Assembly: GCA_964036045.1 (NCBI GenBank)
Contig: OZ038381.1
Coordinates: 160,460,283 to 160,524,282 of the forward strand
Source: Eutreptiella sp. 'Long Island Sound 2002'
Taxonomy: Eukaryota > Euglenozoa > Euglenophyceae > Eutreptiales > Eutreptiaceae
Length of the DNA stretch: 64,000 nt
Direction: 5' to 3'
Made by a program: the position numbers and the translations under genes. Shown here piece after piece: positions 1 to 11,747 of this stretch. Position 1 is the first letter of the stretch; each line of letters opens with the position of its first letter. The notes under the pieces were generated by a model. The model saw only the letters and a list, made by a program, of their open reading frames with translations, was not told the origin of the DNA and did not search any database.

Positions 1-240
1 GAGGCATCAAAGTGGCTAGCGGGCAAGCATCAAAATAGCTACATTGCCTATGCCATCTCAGGGTCCCAAAAGCGGGGAGGCATCAAAGTAGCCACACAAT
101 TCCTGCCATCTTGGGGTCTGCAAAGCAAAGACGCATGAAAAGGGCTACTCAGCCACAATCAATTTGGGCCCCCCAAAAGCGGGGAGACATCAAAATGGCT
201 TCATAATCCCGATCGGTTAGAGGGTAGTGGCATCTTTTTT
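1..240. repeat. Diverged satellite-like units
   Basis: This stretch repeats the theme of the large array to its right in degraded form: short blocks such as 'gccatct..ggggtc', 'aaagcgggga' and 'gtggctac'-like words recur every 60-90 bases. No gene is visible. It is probably the eroded edge of the same or a related satellite family. Confidence 0.5.
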
Positions 241-249
241 GGGTACCCC

Positions 250-804
250 CTATGAATGCTGCAAAGCTAAATGCTGCAAAGCGAAAAAAAGGAGCCGGTG
301 GCAGTGTTTTCTGTTCGGCAGGATAAACTGTTGGCACAATCCGAGGTATATGTACGAATGATGGTCCAAACGTGCACAGGGTGCGTTCAGCATGCGCGCT
401 GCATCTCCCATTGGCATTTCAGCAAAGCTCCCGCATGTTTCCACATTGCCCCATGCATGTCCCTTGTTCTTCTGCACTTCCCTCGCACAAATCCACAGCT
501 TCCCCGGGAGGGAATATGCATTGCCCCATCTGTATCTCCAATGACAACACAGGCAAAGGTGAAATCGGCTGCAATGGACCGAAACCAAATTTGCATCATC
601 ATCAGACACACCCTCACACATTGTGAATGTGCAATAGTTAGCACAAGTACAACCATCTGCTGTCACGCGGTGGACGCAGAGAAAGGCTGCAAATTCCTCC
701 CACGTAATTGAGGTCCCTTCCTCAATCTTACGCAATGTGGCTTTCCATTCGGCCACAACAGCACCATCGATGGCCCAGTACACCTTAATAGGTTGTCCGT
801 TCAA
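250..804 (-). other. Unrecognised open frame, part of a duplicated block
   Basis: An open frame of 184 codons runs on the minus strand. Its C-terminal two thirds recur at 18,526-18,942 with only a few amino-acid changes. The shared part has a Cys/His/Trp-rich section (for example WRYRWGNAYSLPGKLWICAR). The plus strand of the same block is also open in both copies. The few base differences between copies change amino acids in most frames, so the coding strand is not settled. I recognise no family. It could be a fragment of a transposon gene or simply duplicated non-coding DNA. Confidence 0.2.
266..640 (+). repeat. Left copy of block flanking the satellite array
   Basis: This block is repeated in the same orientation at about 18,540-18,890, beginning at 'gctaaatgc.gcaaag' and continuing past 'gcatcatc'. 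Only scattered base differences separate the copies. The two copies lie on either side of the 17-kb satellite region. Confidence 0.85.
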
Positions 805-1205
805 GCCTCGTTTTTTTTAGGGATCCCCTTGGTCAAAAAAGAGGGCATCACTATCATTGAAAAATGCATTTGCCACATGCGCTTGGCTCTCCTACCACAT
901 CCATGGCACGGGTTGAGGGGCACGCCCTGAAAAGGCAAAGGAGCGGGAACCCCAAAGCTTGGCAATGTGACTTTAGCAATGTGACTTGCAAGAATTTCAC
1001 CAGGGTGGACCTGCGATGGTCTGTGACAACCTTCAGCATAGTTGCATGCAGCTCAGAAGGGGTGGTTGTAGGAATGCCGGCAGGGGAGTCCCCAACTGCC
1101 CAATTCTACCACTGTTTCACATATTGCTCCGGAATGTTTGCCAAGCATTCTGGATGGGTGGAAGGACGGTTGGTCAAGGCTTTCCAATCCGCATTGTTAA
1201 CCTAG
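805..1205. other. No gene recognised between duplicated block and array
   Basis: The stretch has balanced composition. Short open frames exist on both strands (for example minus 854-1,039) but none shows a recognisable domain, and their boundaries are not supported by anything else. Satellite units begin at about 1,205. Confidence 0.4.
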
Positions 1206-1288
1206 GGAGACCAACTGCACTGGTCCCCAACGCTTCAAAGCAGGGGACAAAATCAGCAGTAGCACAGAAGGGTGCAGATTGGCTACTT

Positions 1289-1460
1289 GATTGAAATCTT
1301 TCTGTCAACAAAATCGTGTATTTGTTTTCTCTTTGCTGCAAGAGAATGTAATTTTTTTTGGCGGTAAATGCGAGTACAAGAAAGATGGTCAAATGGTGTA
1401 GTTTTTTCCCAAGGAAACGTGTGCATCATGAAAAAAAAATTGAAAAGGCCCACAAAATCA
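1289..1460 (+). repeat. AT-rich spacer inside the satellite array
   Basis: This is an AT-rich block with the words 'caaaatcgtgtattt', 'ggcggtaaatgcgagtacaa' and 'tcaaatggtgtagtttttt'. It ends by running into 'aaaggcccacaaaatcagta', where satellite resumes. Related blocks recur at about 3,929-4,085, 5,940-6,096 and 7,951-8,107, once in each 2,011-bp repeat, and in expanded form at 18,160-18,500. Confidence 0.8.
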
Positions 1461-1660
1461 GTAAATCACAAGTGGCCCACAAGTGGGCCTGCTGGCTACA
1501 TAACCCCTGCCATCCAACGCTTCAGAGGGGGGACGAAAGCAGAAGTGGCCCACAAGAAGGCCTAGTGACCACAACACTGCCGTCTGGGGGATCCCCAACG
1601 CTTCAGAGCGGGGGACAAAATCAGTGGCCCATAGGTGGGCCTGGCGGCTGAACCACCCTC

Positions 1661-1670
1661 CCCTTTAAAA
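1661..1670 (+). promoter_or_regulatory. Possible TATA box of the pogo-like relic
   Basis: The sequence 'ccctttaaaa' lies about 100 bases before the ATG at 1,766. It is just outside the satellite boundary, so it may be the old promoter of the element. This is weak evidence from position and composition only. Confidence 0.2.
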
Positions 1671-1765
1671 GCCGGCACGTGCTTTTATTTTATTGCGTGC
1701 TTTTATTCTTTGCTGGCTTTCATTTTTACCATCCATGCTTTTGCTATGTTTTGAAGATGCTTAGT

Positions 1766-2655
1766 ATGGATACTTCCCTTGCAACTGTTGCTTAGGCTCG
1801 GGAATATGATGACCGCGTTGTTGATGACGCCTGGGATGCAGAAACTCATCGGGGGGAATCAGATGAAGGTGGGGATGGTAACCCTTATACTTTTGAAGAT
1901 GGTGATTTTGGTGATGGTGATGCTGCTGTTGAGATTGATGACGTTGTTCTTGTTGCAGCACATCCCCAGATGCTGATGCGGATATTCCTGATGTTCGTGA
2001 TGTCCCTGGTGTTCCTTATGGCATTGGGGCAGACGCCCTTGTTCCTGATGTTGATGCTCCTGGTGACCCTGATGTCGTTGCGGTGGCACTATTTGAGGAG
2101 GAGAAGGAGAAAGAATTTCAGCAAGTTGAAAAATTTTAACCGCGGGAAGGGGGTAGTGAACTCCAAGGGAAATTCCATTACACACCGCCCATGCGTATAA
2201 AACGACGAGCTGTTGCCCTTCACGAACAAGGTGTTGGACTTGAAAAAATCAGCGAACAATCGGGGACCTCGCTGTAGAGAAATGTTTTTTGACACGGCAA
2301 AGGCAATTGAATGATTGGAAGCAGGTCATTCAACGTCTTGAAGGGCAAGTCCTACAAAAGGGGCAGGCAACGGTACAGTGGTGGGGGCAGAAAAGCTCAA
2401 TATTTCTTGGTGGACTCTGCCCTGTGGACGTGGTTTTGTGATCACCGTGCGAAAAATCTCCCCGTTTCTGCCAAACTGCTCCGCACAGAAGCCAACAGAT
2501 TGGGTGCTCAAGAAGGGGTTGCAATAACTGCCAAATGGGTTGACAAATTTCGAAGGAGGCACAAGATTGTACTTCGCAAAACTCAACGGCACACACAATT
2601 GACAAAGGAAGAGCGAACCATGCGACTGAATAAGTTCATGACATTCTTGTATCTC
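1766..2655 (+). pseudogene. Pogo/Tigger-like transposase relic with CENP-B-type DNA-binding domain
   Basis: From the ATG at 1,766 the frame codes for MDTSLATVA, a TAG stop, then a long acidic Asp/Gly-rich stretch. A one-base shift near 1,970 continues the acidic region. A TAA follows near 2,138. The ATG at 2,191 then begins a psq-type helix-turn-helix (MRIKRRAVALHEQGVGLEKI). After further stops and shifts near 2,280-2,310, a clear CENP-B/Tc5-type helix-turn-helix runs at about 2,350-2,600, with ALWTWFCDHRAKNLPVSAK and KWVDKFRRRHKI as its hallmark words. In intact pogo/Tigger transposases a DDE catalytic domain follows. Here the sequence passes directly into satellite at about 2,655, so that domain is missing. 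It is a truncated, frameshifted copy with no transposase activity. The family assignment rests on the HTH domain and is strong; the start is less certain. Confidence 0.8.
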
Positions 2656-3192
2656 CAAGTGGTTGCTACATAACCCGTGCCATCTAGGGGCTCCACAACG
2701 CTTCGGAGCAGGGAACAAAATCAGAAGTGGCCCGCAAGTGGGCCTGGTGACTACATAAGCCCTGCAATCTGGGGGATCCGCAACGCTTCAGAGCGGGGGA
2801 CAAAATCAGAAGTGGCCCACAAGTGGGCCTAGTGGCTGCATAACCCTTGCCATCTGAGGGGTGACCAACACTCTAGAGCGTGGGGACAAAATCAGAAGTG
2901 GCCCACAAGTGGGCCTGGTGGCTACATAAACCCTACAATTTGGGGGATCCCACAGCGGGGGACAAAATCAGAAGTGGCCCACAAGTGGGCCTAGTGGCTG
3001 CATATAACCCATGCCGTCTAGGGGGTCCCCAACGCTTCACAGCGGGGGACAAAATCAGAAGTGGCCCGCAAGTGGGCCTTGTGGCTACATAACCCCTGCC
3101 ATCTGGGGTCACGAACGCTTCAGAGCGAAGGACAAAATCAGAAGTGGCCCACAAGCGGCCCGGGTGGCTCCATAACTAGGGGGTCACCAACG

Positions 3193-5203
3193 CTTCAGAG
3201 CGGGGGACAAAATCAAAAGCGGCCCACAATGGGCCTGGTGGGTACAGAACCCCTCCCGTCTAGGGGGTCCCCAACGCTTCAGAGCGGGGGCACAAAATCA
3301 GAAGCGGCCCACAAGTGGGCATAGTGGCTACATGACCCCTACCGTCTAGGGGTCACCAATGCTTCACAGTGGGGGACAATATCACAAGTGGCCCGCAAGT
3401 GGGCCTAGTTGCTACATGACCCCTGGTGTCTGAGACTCCCAAACATTAGGGAGCAGGAGACAAAATTAGCAGTGGCCCAAAGGTGGGGCTAGTGGTTACA
3501 TAACCCCTGCCCTCTGAGGGGTCCCAACGCTTCAGAGCGGGGGACAAAATTAGAAGTGGCCCACAAGTGGGCCTAGTGGCTACATAACCCCTCCCACATG
3601 GGGGTCCCCAACACTGCAAAGCACGGGACAAAATCAGCACCTGCCCACAAGTGGGCCTGGTGGCTGCATAACCCCTGCCATGTGGGGGGTGCCCAACACT
3701 TTAGAGCAAAAGACGAGATAAGAAGTGGCCCATGGCTAGGCTTGGTGGCTGCGTAAGCTCTGCCATCTAGGGGGTCCCCAACGCTTCAGAGCGGGGGAGA
3801 AAATCGGAAGTGGCCCACAAGTGGGCCTAGTGGCTACATAACCCGTGCCGTCTAGGGGGTCCCGAACACTTCAGAGCGGGGGACAAAATCAGTAGTGGCC
3901 CACAAGTGTGCACATTGGCTACATGATTGAAGTCTTTGTGTCAGCAAAATCGTGTATTTTTTCCTCGTTGCTGCAAAATTGTGTTATTTTTTTTTGGCAG
4001 TGCGAGTACAGAACAATCATCAAATGGTGTAGTTTTTTTTTCCCGGTAAAACGGGTACATTTATGAAAAAACATTGAAAAATTGAAAAGGCCCACAAAAT
4101 CAGTAAATGACAAGCGGCCCACGAGTGGGCCTAGTGGCTACATAACCCTTGCCTCCTGGGGGGTCCCCAACGCTTCACAGCGGGGGAGGAAATTAGTAGT
4201 GGCCGACAAGTGCGCTTGGTGGCTACATGACCCGTGCCGTTTGGGAAATCCCCAACTCTTCACAGCGGGGGACAAGATCAGAAGTGGCCCACAGATGGGC
4301 CTAGTGGCTACATAACCGCTGCCATCTGGGGTGTCCCCAGCGCTTCAAGGCGGGGGAGGACAACAGCAATGGCTCACAAGTGCGCCTGCTGGCTACATGA
4401 CCCCTGCCGTCTAGAGAATCCCCAACGCTTCAGAGCGGGGGAAAAAATCAGAAGTGACCCACAGATGGGCTTGGTGGCTACATAACCCCTGCATTCTAGG
4501 GGGTCCCCAATGCTGCAGAGCGGGGGACAAAATCAGCAACGCCCAATGTGTGGGCTTGGTGGCTACATAAGCCTGCCATGAGGGGGGTCCGCAATGTTGC
4601 ACAGTATGGTACAAAATTAGAAGTGGCCCACAAGTGGGCATGGTGGCTACATAACCCGTGCTGTCTAGGGGGATCAACGTTGTAGAGCAGGGGACAAAAT
4701 CAGAAGTGGCCCCCAACTGGACCTACTGGTCACATAAAGCGTGCCGTGTGGGGGGTCCCCAACACTTCAGAGCAGGGGGACAAAATCAGCAGCAGCCCAC
4801 AGGTGGGACGGGGCCTGGTGGCTACATAACCCCTACCGTCTAAGGGGTCCCACACAGTTCAGAGCAGGGAACAAAATCAGAAATGGCCCACAAGTAGGCC
4901 TAGTGGCTACATGTGGGCCACTTCTAATTTTACATCTGGGGGGTCCCAACAATGCAACGCACAAGACAAATCAGAAGTGGCCCACAATTGGGCCTAGTGG
5001 CGACATAACCCCTGCCGTCTGGGGGATCCCCAACACTTCAAAGCGGGGGGTCAAAATGAGAATTCACCGAGAATGGGCCTTGTGGCTACATAACCCTTGC
5101 CATCCAGGGGTCCCCAACGCTTCAACGCAGGGGACAAAATCAGAAGTGGCCCACAGCGGGCGTGGTGGCTACATAACCCCTACCATCTGAGGGGTCCCCA
5201 ACA
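3193..5203 (+). repeat. 2,011-bp higher-order repeat, copy 1
   Basis: This is the first of three head-to-tail copies of a 2,011-bp block made of about 22 satellite units plus one AT-rich spacer. Landmarks recur at exactly +2,011 and +4,022. I see essentially no differences from copy 2. Confidence 0.95.
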
Positions 5204-7214
5204 CTTCAGAGCGGGGGACAAAATCAAAAGCGGCCCACAATGGGCCTGGTGGGTACAGAACCCCTCCCGTCTAGGGGGTCCCCAACGCTTCAGAGCGGGG
5301 GCACAAAATCAGAAGCGGCCCACAAGTGGGCATAGTGGCTACATGACCCCTACCGTCTAGGGGTCACCAATGCTTCACAGTGGGGGACAATATCACAAGT
5401 GGCCCGCAAGTGGGCCTAGTTGCTACATGACCCCTGGTGTCTGAGACTCCCAAACATTAGGGAGCAGGAGACAAAATTAGCAGTGGCCCAAAGGTGGGGC
5501 TAGTGGTTACATAACCCCTGCCCTCTGAGGGGTCCCAACGCTTCAGAGCGGGGGACAAAATTAGAAGTGGCCCACAAGTGGGCCTAGTGGCTACATAACC
5601 CCTCCCACATGGGGGTCCCCAACACTGCAAAGCACGGGACAAAATCAGCACCTGCCCACAAGTGGGCCTGGTGGCTGCATAACCCCTGCCATGTGGGGGG
5701 TGCCCAACACTTTAGAGCAAAAGACGAGATAAGAAGTGGCCCATGGCTAGGCTTGGTGGCTGCGTAAGCTCTGCCATCTAGGGGGTCCCCAACGCTTCAG
5801 AGCGGGGGAGAAAATCGGAAGTGGCCCACAAGTGGGCCTAGTGGCTACATAACCCGTGCCGTCTAGGGGGTCCCGAACACTTCAGAGCGGGGGACAAAAT
5901 CAGTAGTGGCCCACAAGTGTGCACATTGGCTACATGATTGAAGTCTTTGTGTCAGCAAAATCGTGTATTTTTTCCTCGTTGCTGCAAAATTGTGTTATTT
6001 TTTTTTGGCAGTGCGAGTACAGAACAATCATCAAATGGTGTAGTTTTTTTTTCCCGGTAAAACGGGTACATTTATGAAAAAACATTGAAAAATTGAAAAG
6101 GCCCACAAAATCAGTAAATGACAAGCGGCCCACGAGTGGGCCTAGTGGCTACATAACCCTTGCCTCCTGGGGGGTCCCCAACGCTTCACAGCGGGGGAGG
6201 AAATTAGTAGTGGCCGACAAGTGCGCTTGGTGGCTACATGACCCGTGCCGTTTGGGAAATCCCCAACTCTTCACAGCGGGGGACAAGATCAGAAGTGGCC
6301 CACAGATGGGCCTAGTGGCTACATAACCGCTGCCATCTGGGGTGTCCCCAGCGCTTCAAGGCGGGGGAGGACAACAGCAATGGCTCACAAGTGCGCCTGC
6401 TGGCTACATGACCCCTGCCGTCTAGAGAATCCCCAACGCTTCAGAGCGGGGGAAAAAATCAGAAGTGACCCACAGATGGGCTTGGTGGCTACATAACCCC
6501 TGCATTCTAGGGGGTCCCCAATGCTGCAGAGCGGGGGACAAAATCAGCAACGCCCAATGTGTGGGCTTGGTGGCTACATAAGCCTGCCATGAGGGGGGTC
6601 CGCAATGTTGCACAGTATGGTACAAAATTAGAAGTGGCCCACAAGTGGGCATGGTGGCTACATAACCCGTGCTGTCTAGGGGGATCAACGTTGTAGAGCA
6701 GGGGACAAAATCAGAAGTGGCCCCCAACTGGACCTACTGGTCACATAAAGCGTGCCGTGTGGGGGGTCCCCAACACTTCAGAGCAGGGGGACAAAATCAG
6801 CAGCAGCCCACAGGTGGGACGGGGCCTGGTGGCTACATAACCCCTACCGTCTAAGGGGTCCCACACAGTTCAGAGCAGGGAACAAAATCAGAAATGGCCC
6901 ACAAGTAGGCCTAGTGGCTACATGTGGGCCACTTCTAATTTTACATCTGGGGGGTCCCAACAATGCAACGCACAAGACAAATCAGAAGTGGCCCACAATT
7001 GGGCCTAGTGGCGACATAACCCCTGCCGTCTGGGGGATCCCCAACACTTCAAAGCGGGGGGTCAAAATGAGAATTCACCGAGAATGGGCCTTGTGGCTAC
7101 ATAACCCTTGCCATCCAGGGGTCCCCAACGCTTCAACGCAGGGGACAAAATCAGAAGTGGCCCACAGCGGGCGTGGTGGCTACATAACCCCTACCATCTG
7201 AGGGGTCCCCAACA
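5204..7214 (+). repeat. 2,011-bp higher-order repeat, copy 2
   Basis: Second copy, matching copy 1 base for base wherever I compared them, including the long T runs near 6,000 and 6,045. Confidence 0.95.
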
Positions 7215-9225
7215 CTTCAGAGCGGGGGACAAAATCAAAAGCGGCCCACAATGGGCCTGGTGGGTACAGAACCCCTCCCGTCTAGGGGGTCCCCAACGCT
7301 TCAGAGCGGGGGCACAAAATCAGAAGCGGCCCACAAGTGGGCATAGTGGCTACATGACCCCTACCGTCTAGGGGTCACCAATGCTTCACAGTGGGGGACA
7401 ATATCACAAGTGGCCCGCAAGTGGGCCTAGTTGCTACATGACCCCTGGTGTCTGAGACTCCCAAACATTAGGGAGCAGGAGACAAAATTAGCAGTGGCCC
7501 AAAGGTGGGGCTAGTGGTTACATAACCCCTGCCCTCTGAGGGGTCCCAACGCTTCAGAGCGGGGGACAAAATTAGAAGTGGCCCACAAGTGGGCCTAGTG
7601 GCTACATAACCCCTCCCACATGGGGGTCCCCAACACTGCAAAGCACGGGACAAAATCAGCACCTGCCCACAAGTGGGCCTGGTGGCTGCATAACCCCTGC
7701 CATGTGGGGGGTGCCCAACACTTTAGAGCAAAAGACGAGATAAGAAGTGGCCCATGGCTAGGCTTGGTGGCTGCGTAAGCTCTGCCATCTAGGGGGTCCC
7801 CAACGCTTCAGAGCGGGGGAGAAAATCGGAAGTGGCCCACAAGTGGGCCTAGTGGCTACATAACCCGTGCCGTCTAGGGGGTCCCGAACACTTCAGAGCG
7901 GGGGACAAAATCAGTAGTGGCCCACAAGTGTGCACATTGGCTACATGATTGAAGTCTTTGTGTCAGCAAAATCGTGTATTTTTTCCTCGTTGCTGCAAAA
8001 TTGTGTTATTTTTTTTTGGCAGTGCGAGTACAGAACAATCATCAAATGGTGTAGTTTTTTTTTCCCGGTAAAACGGGTACATTTATGAAAAAAAATTGAA
8101 AAATTGAAAAGGCCCACAAAATCAGTAAATGACAAGCGGCCCACGAGTGGGCCTAGTGGCTACATAACCCTTGCCTCCTGGGGGGTCCCCAACGCTTCAC
8201 AGCGGGGGAGGAAATTAGTAGTGGCCGACAAGTGCGCTTGGTGGCTACATGACCCGTGCCGTTTGGGAAATCCCCAACTCTTCACAGCGGGGGACAAGAT
8301 CAGAAGTGGCCCACAGATGGGCCTAGTGGCTACATAACCGCTGCCATCTGGGGTGTCCCCAGCGCTTCAAGGCGGGGGAGGACAACAGCAATGGCTCACA
8401 AGTGCGCCTGCTGGCTACATGACCCCTGCCGTCTAGAGAATCCCCAACGCTTCAGAGCGGGGGAAAAAATCAGAAGTGACCCACAGATGGGCTTGGTGGC
8501 TACATAACCCCTGCATTCTAGGGGGTCCCCAATGCTGCAGAGCGGGGGACAAAATCAGCAACGCCCAATGTGTGGGCTTGGTGGCTACATAAGCCTGCCA
8601 TGAGGGGGGTCCGCAATGTTGCACAGTATGGTACAAAATTAGAAGTGGCCCACAAGTGGGCATGGTGGCTACATAACCCGTGCTGTCTAGGGGGATCAAC
8701 GTTGTAGAGCAGGGGACAAAATCAGAAGTGGCCCCCAACTGGACCTACTGGTCACATAAAGCGTGCCGTGTGGGGGGTCCCCAACACTTCAGAGCAGGGG
8801 GACAAAATCAGCAGCAGCCCACAGGTGGGACGGGGCCTGGTGGCTACATAACCCCTACCGTCTAAGGGGTCCCACACAGTTCAGAGCAGGGAACAAAATC
8901 AGAAATGGCCCACAAGTAGGCCTAGTGGCTACATGTGGGCCACTTCTAATTTTACATCTGGGGGGTCCCAACAATGCAACGCACAAGACAAATCAGAAGT
9001 GGCCCACAATTGGGCCTAGTGGCGACATAACCCCTGCCGTCTGGGGGATCCCCAACACTTCAAAGCGGGGGGTCAAAATGAGAATTCACCGAGAAGGGGC
9101 CTTGTGGCTACATAACCCTTGCCATCCAGGGGTCCCCAACGCTTCAACGCAGGGGACAAAATCAGAAGTGGCCCACAGCGGGCGTGGTGGCTACATAACC
9201 CCTACCATCTGAGGGGTCCCCAACA
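7215..9225 (+). repeat. 2,011-bp higher-order repeat, copy 3
   Basis: Third copy. I noticed two differences from copies 1 and 2: 'aaaaaattg' for 'aacattg' near 8,088 and 'gagaagggg' for 'gagaatggg' near 9,095. Identity is lost at about 9,240, where 'ggggacctaaatc' replaces 'ggggacaaaatc'. Confidence 0.95.
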
Positions 9226-10059
9226 CTTCAGAGCGGGGGACCTAAATCAGAAATGGCCCACAATGGGCCTGGTGGCGACATAACCCCTCCCGTCTAGGGG
9301 GTCCCCAACACTTCAGAGCGGGGGACAGAATCATAAATCGGCCCCAAGTAGCCCAAGTGGCTACATAACCACGGCCGTGTGGGGGATCCCCAACACTTTG
9401 GAGCAAAACACGAAATCTGTAGTGGCCCATAGGTGGGCCCAGTGGCTACATAGCCCCTGCCGTCGGAGGGATCCCCAACGCTGTAGAGTGAAGGACCAAA
9501 ATCAGAAATGGCCCACAATGGGCCTAGTGGCTACATAACCCATACTATCTAGGGGGTCCGGAACACTTTAGAGTAGGGGACAAAATCAGAAGTGGCCCAC
9601 AAGTTGGCCCAGTGGCCACATAACCCTGCCGTTTGGGGGGTTCCAACGAGATGAAGAACACGGAACAAAATCCGAACTCGCCCACAAATGGGCCTAGTGG
9701 CGAAGTAACCCCTCCCGTCTAGGGGGTCTCCAACGCTTCGTGGGACAAAATCATAAGTGGCCCCCAAGTGGCCCTAGTGGTCACATAGCCCCTGCTATGT
9801 GGGGGATCTCCAACGCTTCAGAGCAGAAGACGAAATCTGTAGTGGCCCATGGGTGGACCTAGTGGGTACATAACCCCTGCCTTTTGAGGGGTCCCCAACG
9901 CCGGACAGTGGAGGACCAAAATCATAAGTGGCCCACGATGGGCCTGGTGGCTACATAACCCCTGCCTTTTGAGGGGTCCTCAACACTGCAGAGCGGAGGA
10001 CCAAAATCAGAAGAGCCCCATAGTGCACTGGTGGCTACATAACCCCTGCCTTTTGAGGG
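9226..10059 (+). repeat. Satellite segment related to 13.2-14.65 kb
   Basis: Variant units include 'cgagatgaagaacacggaac', a sequence not found in the 2,011-bp repeats. The run at 9,530-9,840 recurs almost unchanged at about 13,489, 13,914 and 14,335. Near 9,880-10,080 units carry 'ccttttgaggggtcc' variants. Confidence 0.85.
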
Positions 10060-10903
10060 GTCCCCAACGCTGCACAGCGGAGGACCAAAATCATAACGAG
10101 TCCCCAAGTGGGCCTAGTGGTCACATAGCCCCTGCCGTGTGGGGGATCCCCAATGCTTGAGAGCAGAAGACGAAATCTGTAGTGGCCCGTAGGTGGGCAT
10201 GGTGGGTACATAACCTCTGCCGTCTAGGGGGTTCCCAACATTGCAAAGCACAGGAGAAAATTAGAAGGGGATCACAAAGGGACGTGGTGGCTCATTAAGC
10301 TGTGCCCCGTGGGGGATGCCCAACGCTTCAAAGCGGAGGACAAAATCAGAAAAGCCCACAATGGGCCTAGTGGCTACATAACCCCTACCGTTTGAGGGGT
10401 CCCCAACACTTCAGAGCAGGGGACAAAATCAGAAATGGCCCACAAGTAGGCCCAGCGGCTACATGAACCTGCCGGATGGGGGGTCCCAACAATGCAAAGC
10501 ACGGGACAAAATCAGAAGTGGCCCAAAAGTGGGCCCAGTGGTCAAATAACCCTTGCCGTGTGGGGGATCCCCAACGCTTCAAAGCGGGGTGTCAAATCAG
10601 AAGTGGCCAAGAATGGGCCTCGTGGCTACATAACCGTTGTCGTCCAGGGTTCCCCAACGCTTCAGAGCGGGGGACAAAATCAGAAGTGGCCCACAGCGGG
10701 CGGGGTCGCTACATAACACCTCCCGTCTAGGGGGTCCCCAACACTTCAGAGCGGGGGACAAGATCATAAGTGGCCCCCAAGTGGGCCAAGTGGCTAAACA
10801 ACCACTGCCGTGTGGGGGATCCCCAACGTTGCACAGCGAAGGACGAAAATCAAAAATGGCCCACAATGGGCCTAGTGGCTACATAACCCCTACCGTCTAG
10901 GGG
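10060..10903 (+). repeat. 844-bp higher-order repeat, copy 1
   Basis: Landmarks such as 'ccggatggggggtcccaaca' and 'ggggatcacaaagggacgtg' recur at +844. About ten satellite units make one block. Confidence 0.9.
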
Positions 10904-11747
10904 GTCCAGAACGCTGCACAGCGGAGGACCAAAATCATAACGGGTCCCCAACTGGGCCTAGTGGTCACATAGCCCCTGCCGTGTGGGGGATCCCCAACGC
11001 TTGAGAGCAGAAGACGAAATCTGTAGTGGCCCATAGGTGGGCATGGTGGGTACATAACCTCTGCCGTCTAGGGGGTTCCCAACGTTGCAAAGCACGGGAG
11101 AAAACTAGAAGGGGATCACAAAGGGACGTGGTGGCTCATTAAGCTGTGCCCCGTGGGGGATGCCCAACGCTTCAAAGCGGAGGACAAAATCAGAAAAGCC
11201 CACAATGGGCCTAGTGGCTACATAACCCCTACCGCCTGAGGGGTCCCCAACACTTCAGAGCAGGGGACAAAATCAGAAATGGCCCACAAGTAGGCCCAGC
11301 GGCTACATGAACCTGCCGGATGGGGGGTCCCAACAATGCAAAGCACGGGACAAAATCAGAAGTGGCCCAAAAGTGGGCCCAGTGGTCAAATAACCCTTGC
11401 CGTGTGGGGGATCCCCAACGCTTCAAAGCGGGGTGTCAAATCAGAAGTGGCCAAGAATGGGCCTCGTGGCTACATAACCGTTGTCGTCCAAGGTTCCCCA
11501 ACGCTTCAGAGCGGGGGACAAAATCAGAAGTGGCCCACAGCGGGCGGGGTCGCTACATAACACCTCCCGTCTAGGAGGTCCCCAACACTTCAGAGCGGGG
11601 GACAAGATCATAAGTGGCCCCCAAGTGGGCCAAGTGGCTAAACAACCACTGCCGTGTGGGGGATCCCCAACGTTACACAGCGAAGGACCAAAATCAGAAA
11701 TGGCCCACAATGGGCCTAGTGGCTACATAACCCCTACTGCCTAGGGG
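10904..11747 (+). repeat. 844-bp higher-order repeat, copy 2
   Basis: Near-identical to copy 1, with scattered substitutions (for example 'cgtccaaggttcc' for 'cgtccagggttcc' near 11,485). Confidence 0.9.

Noticed and set aside
2700-9225. Regularly spaced repeats with dyads, superficially like a CRISPR array
   Set aside because: Repeat and 'spacer' parts are both conserved between units, unit length is variable, no cas genes are present and the setting is eukaryotic.
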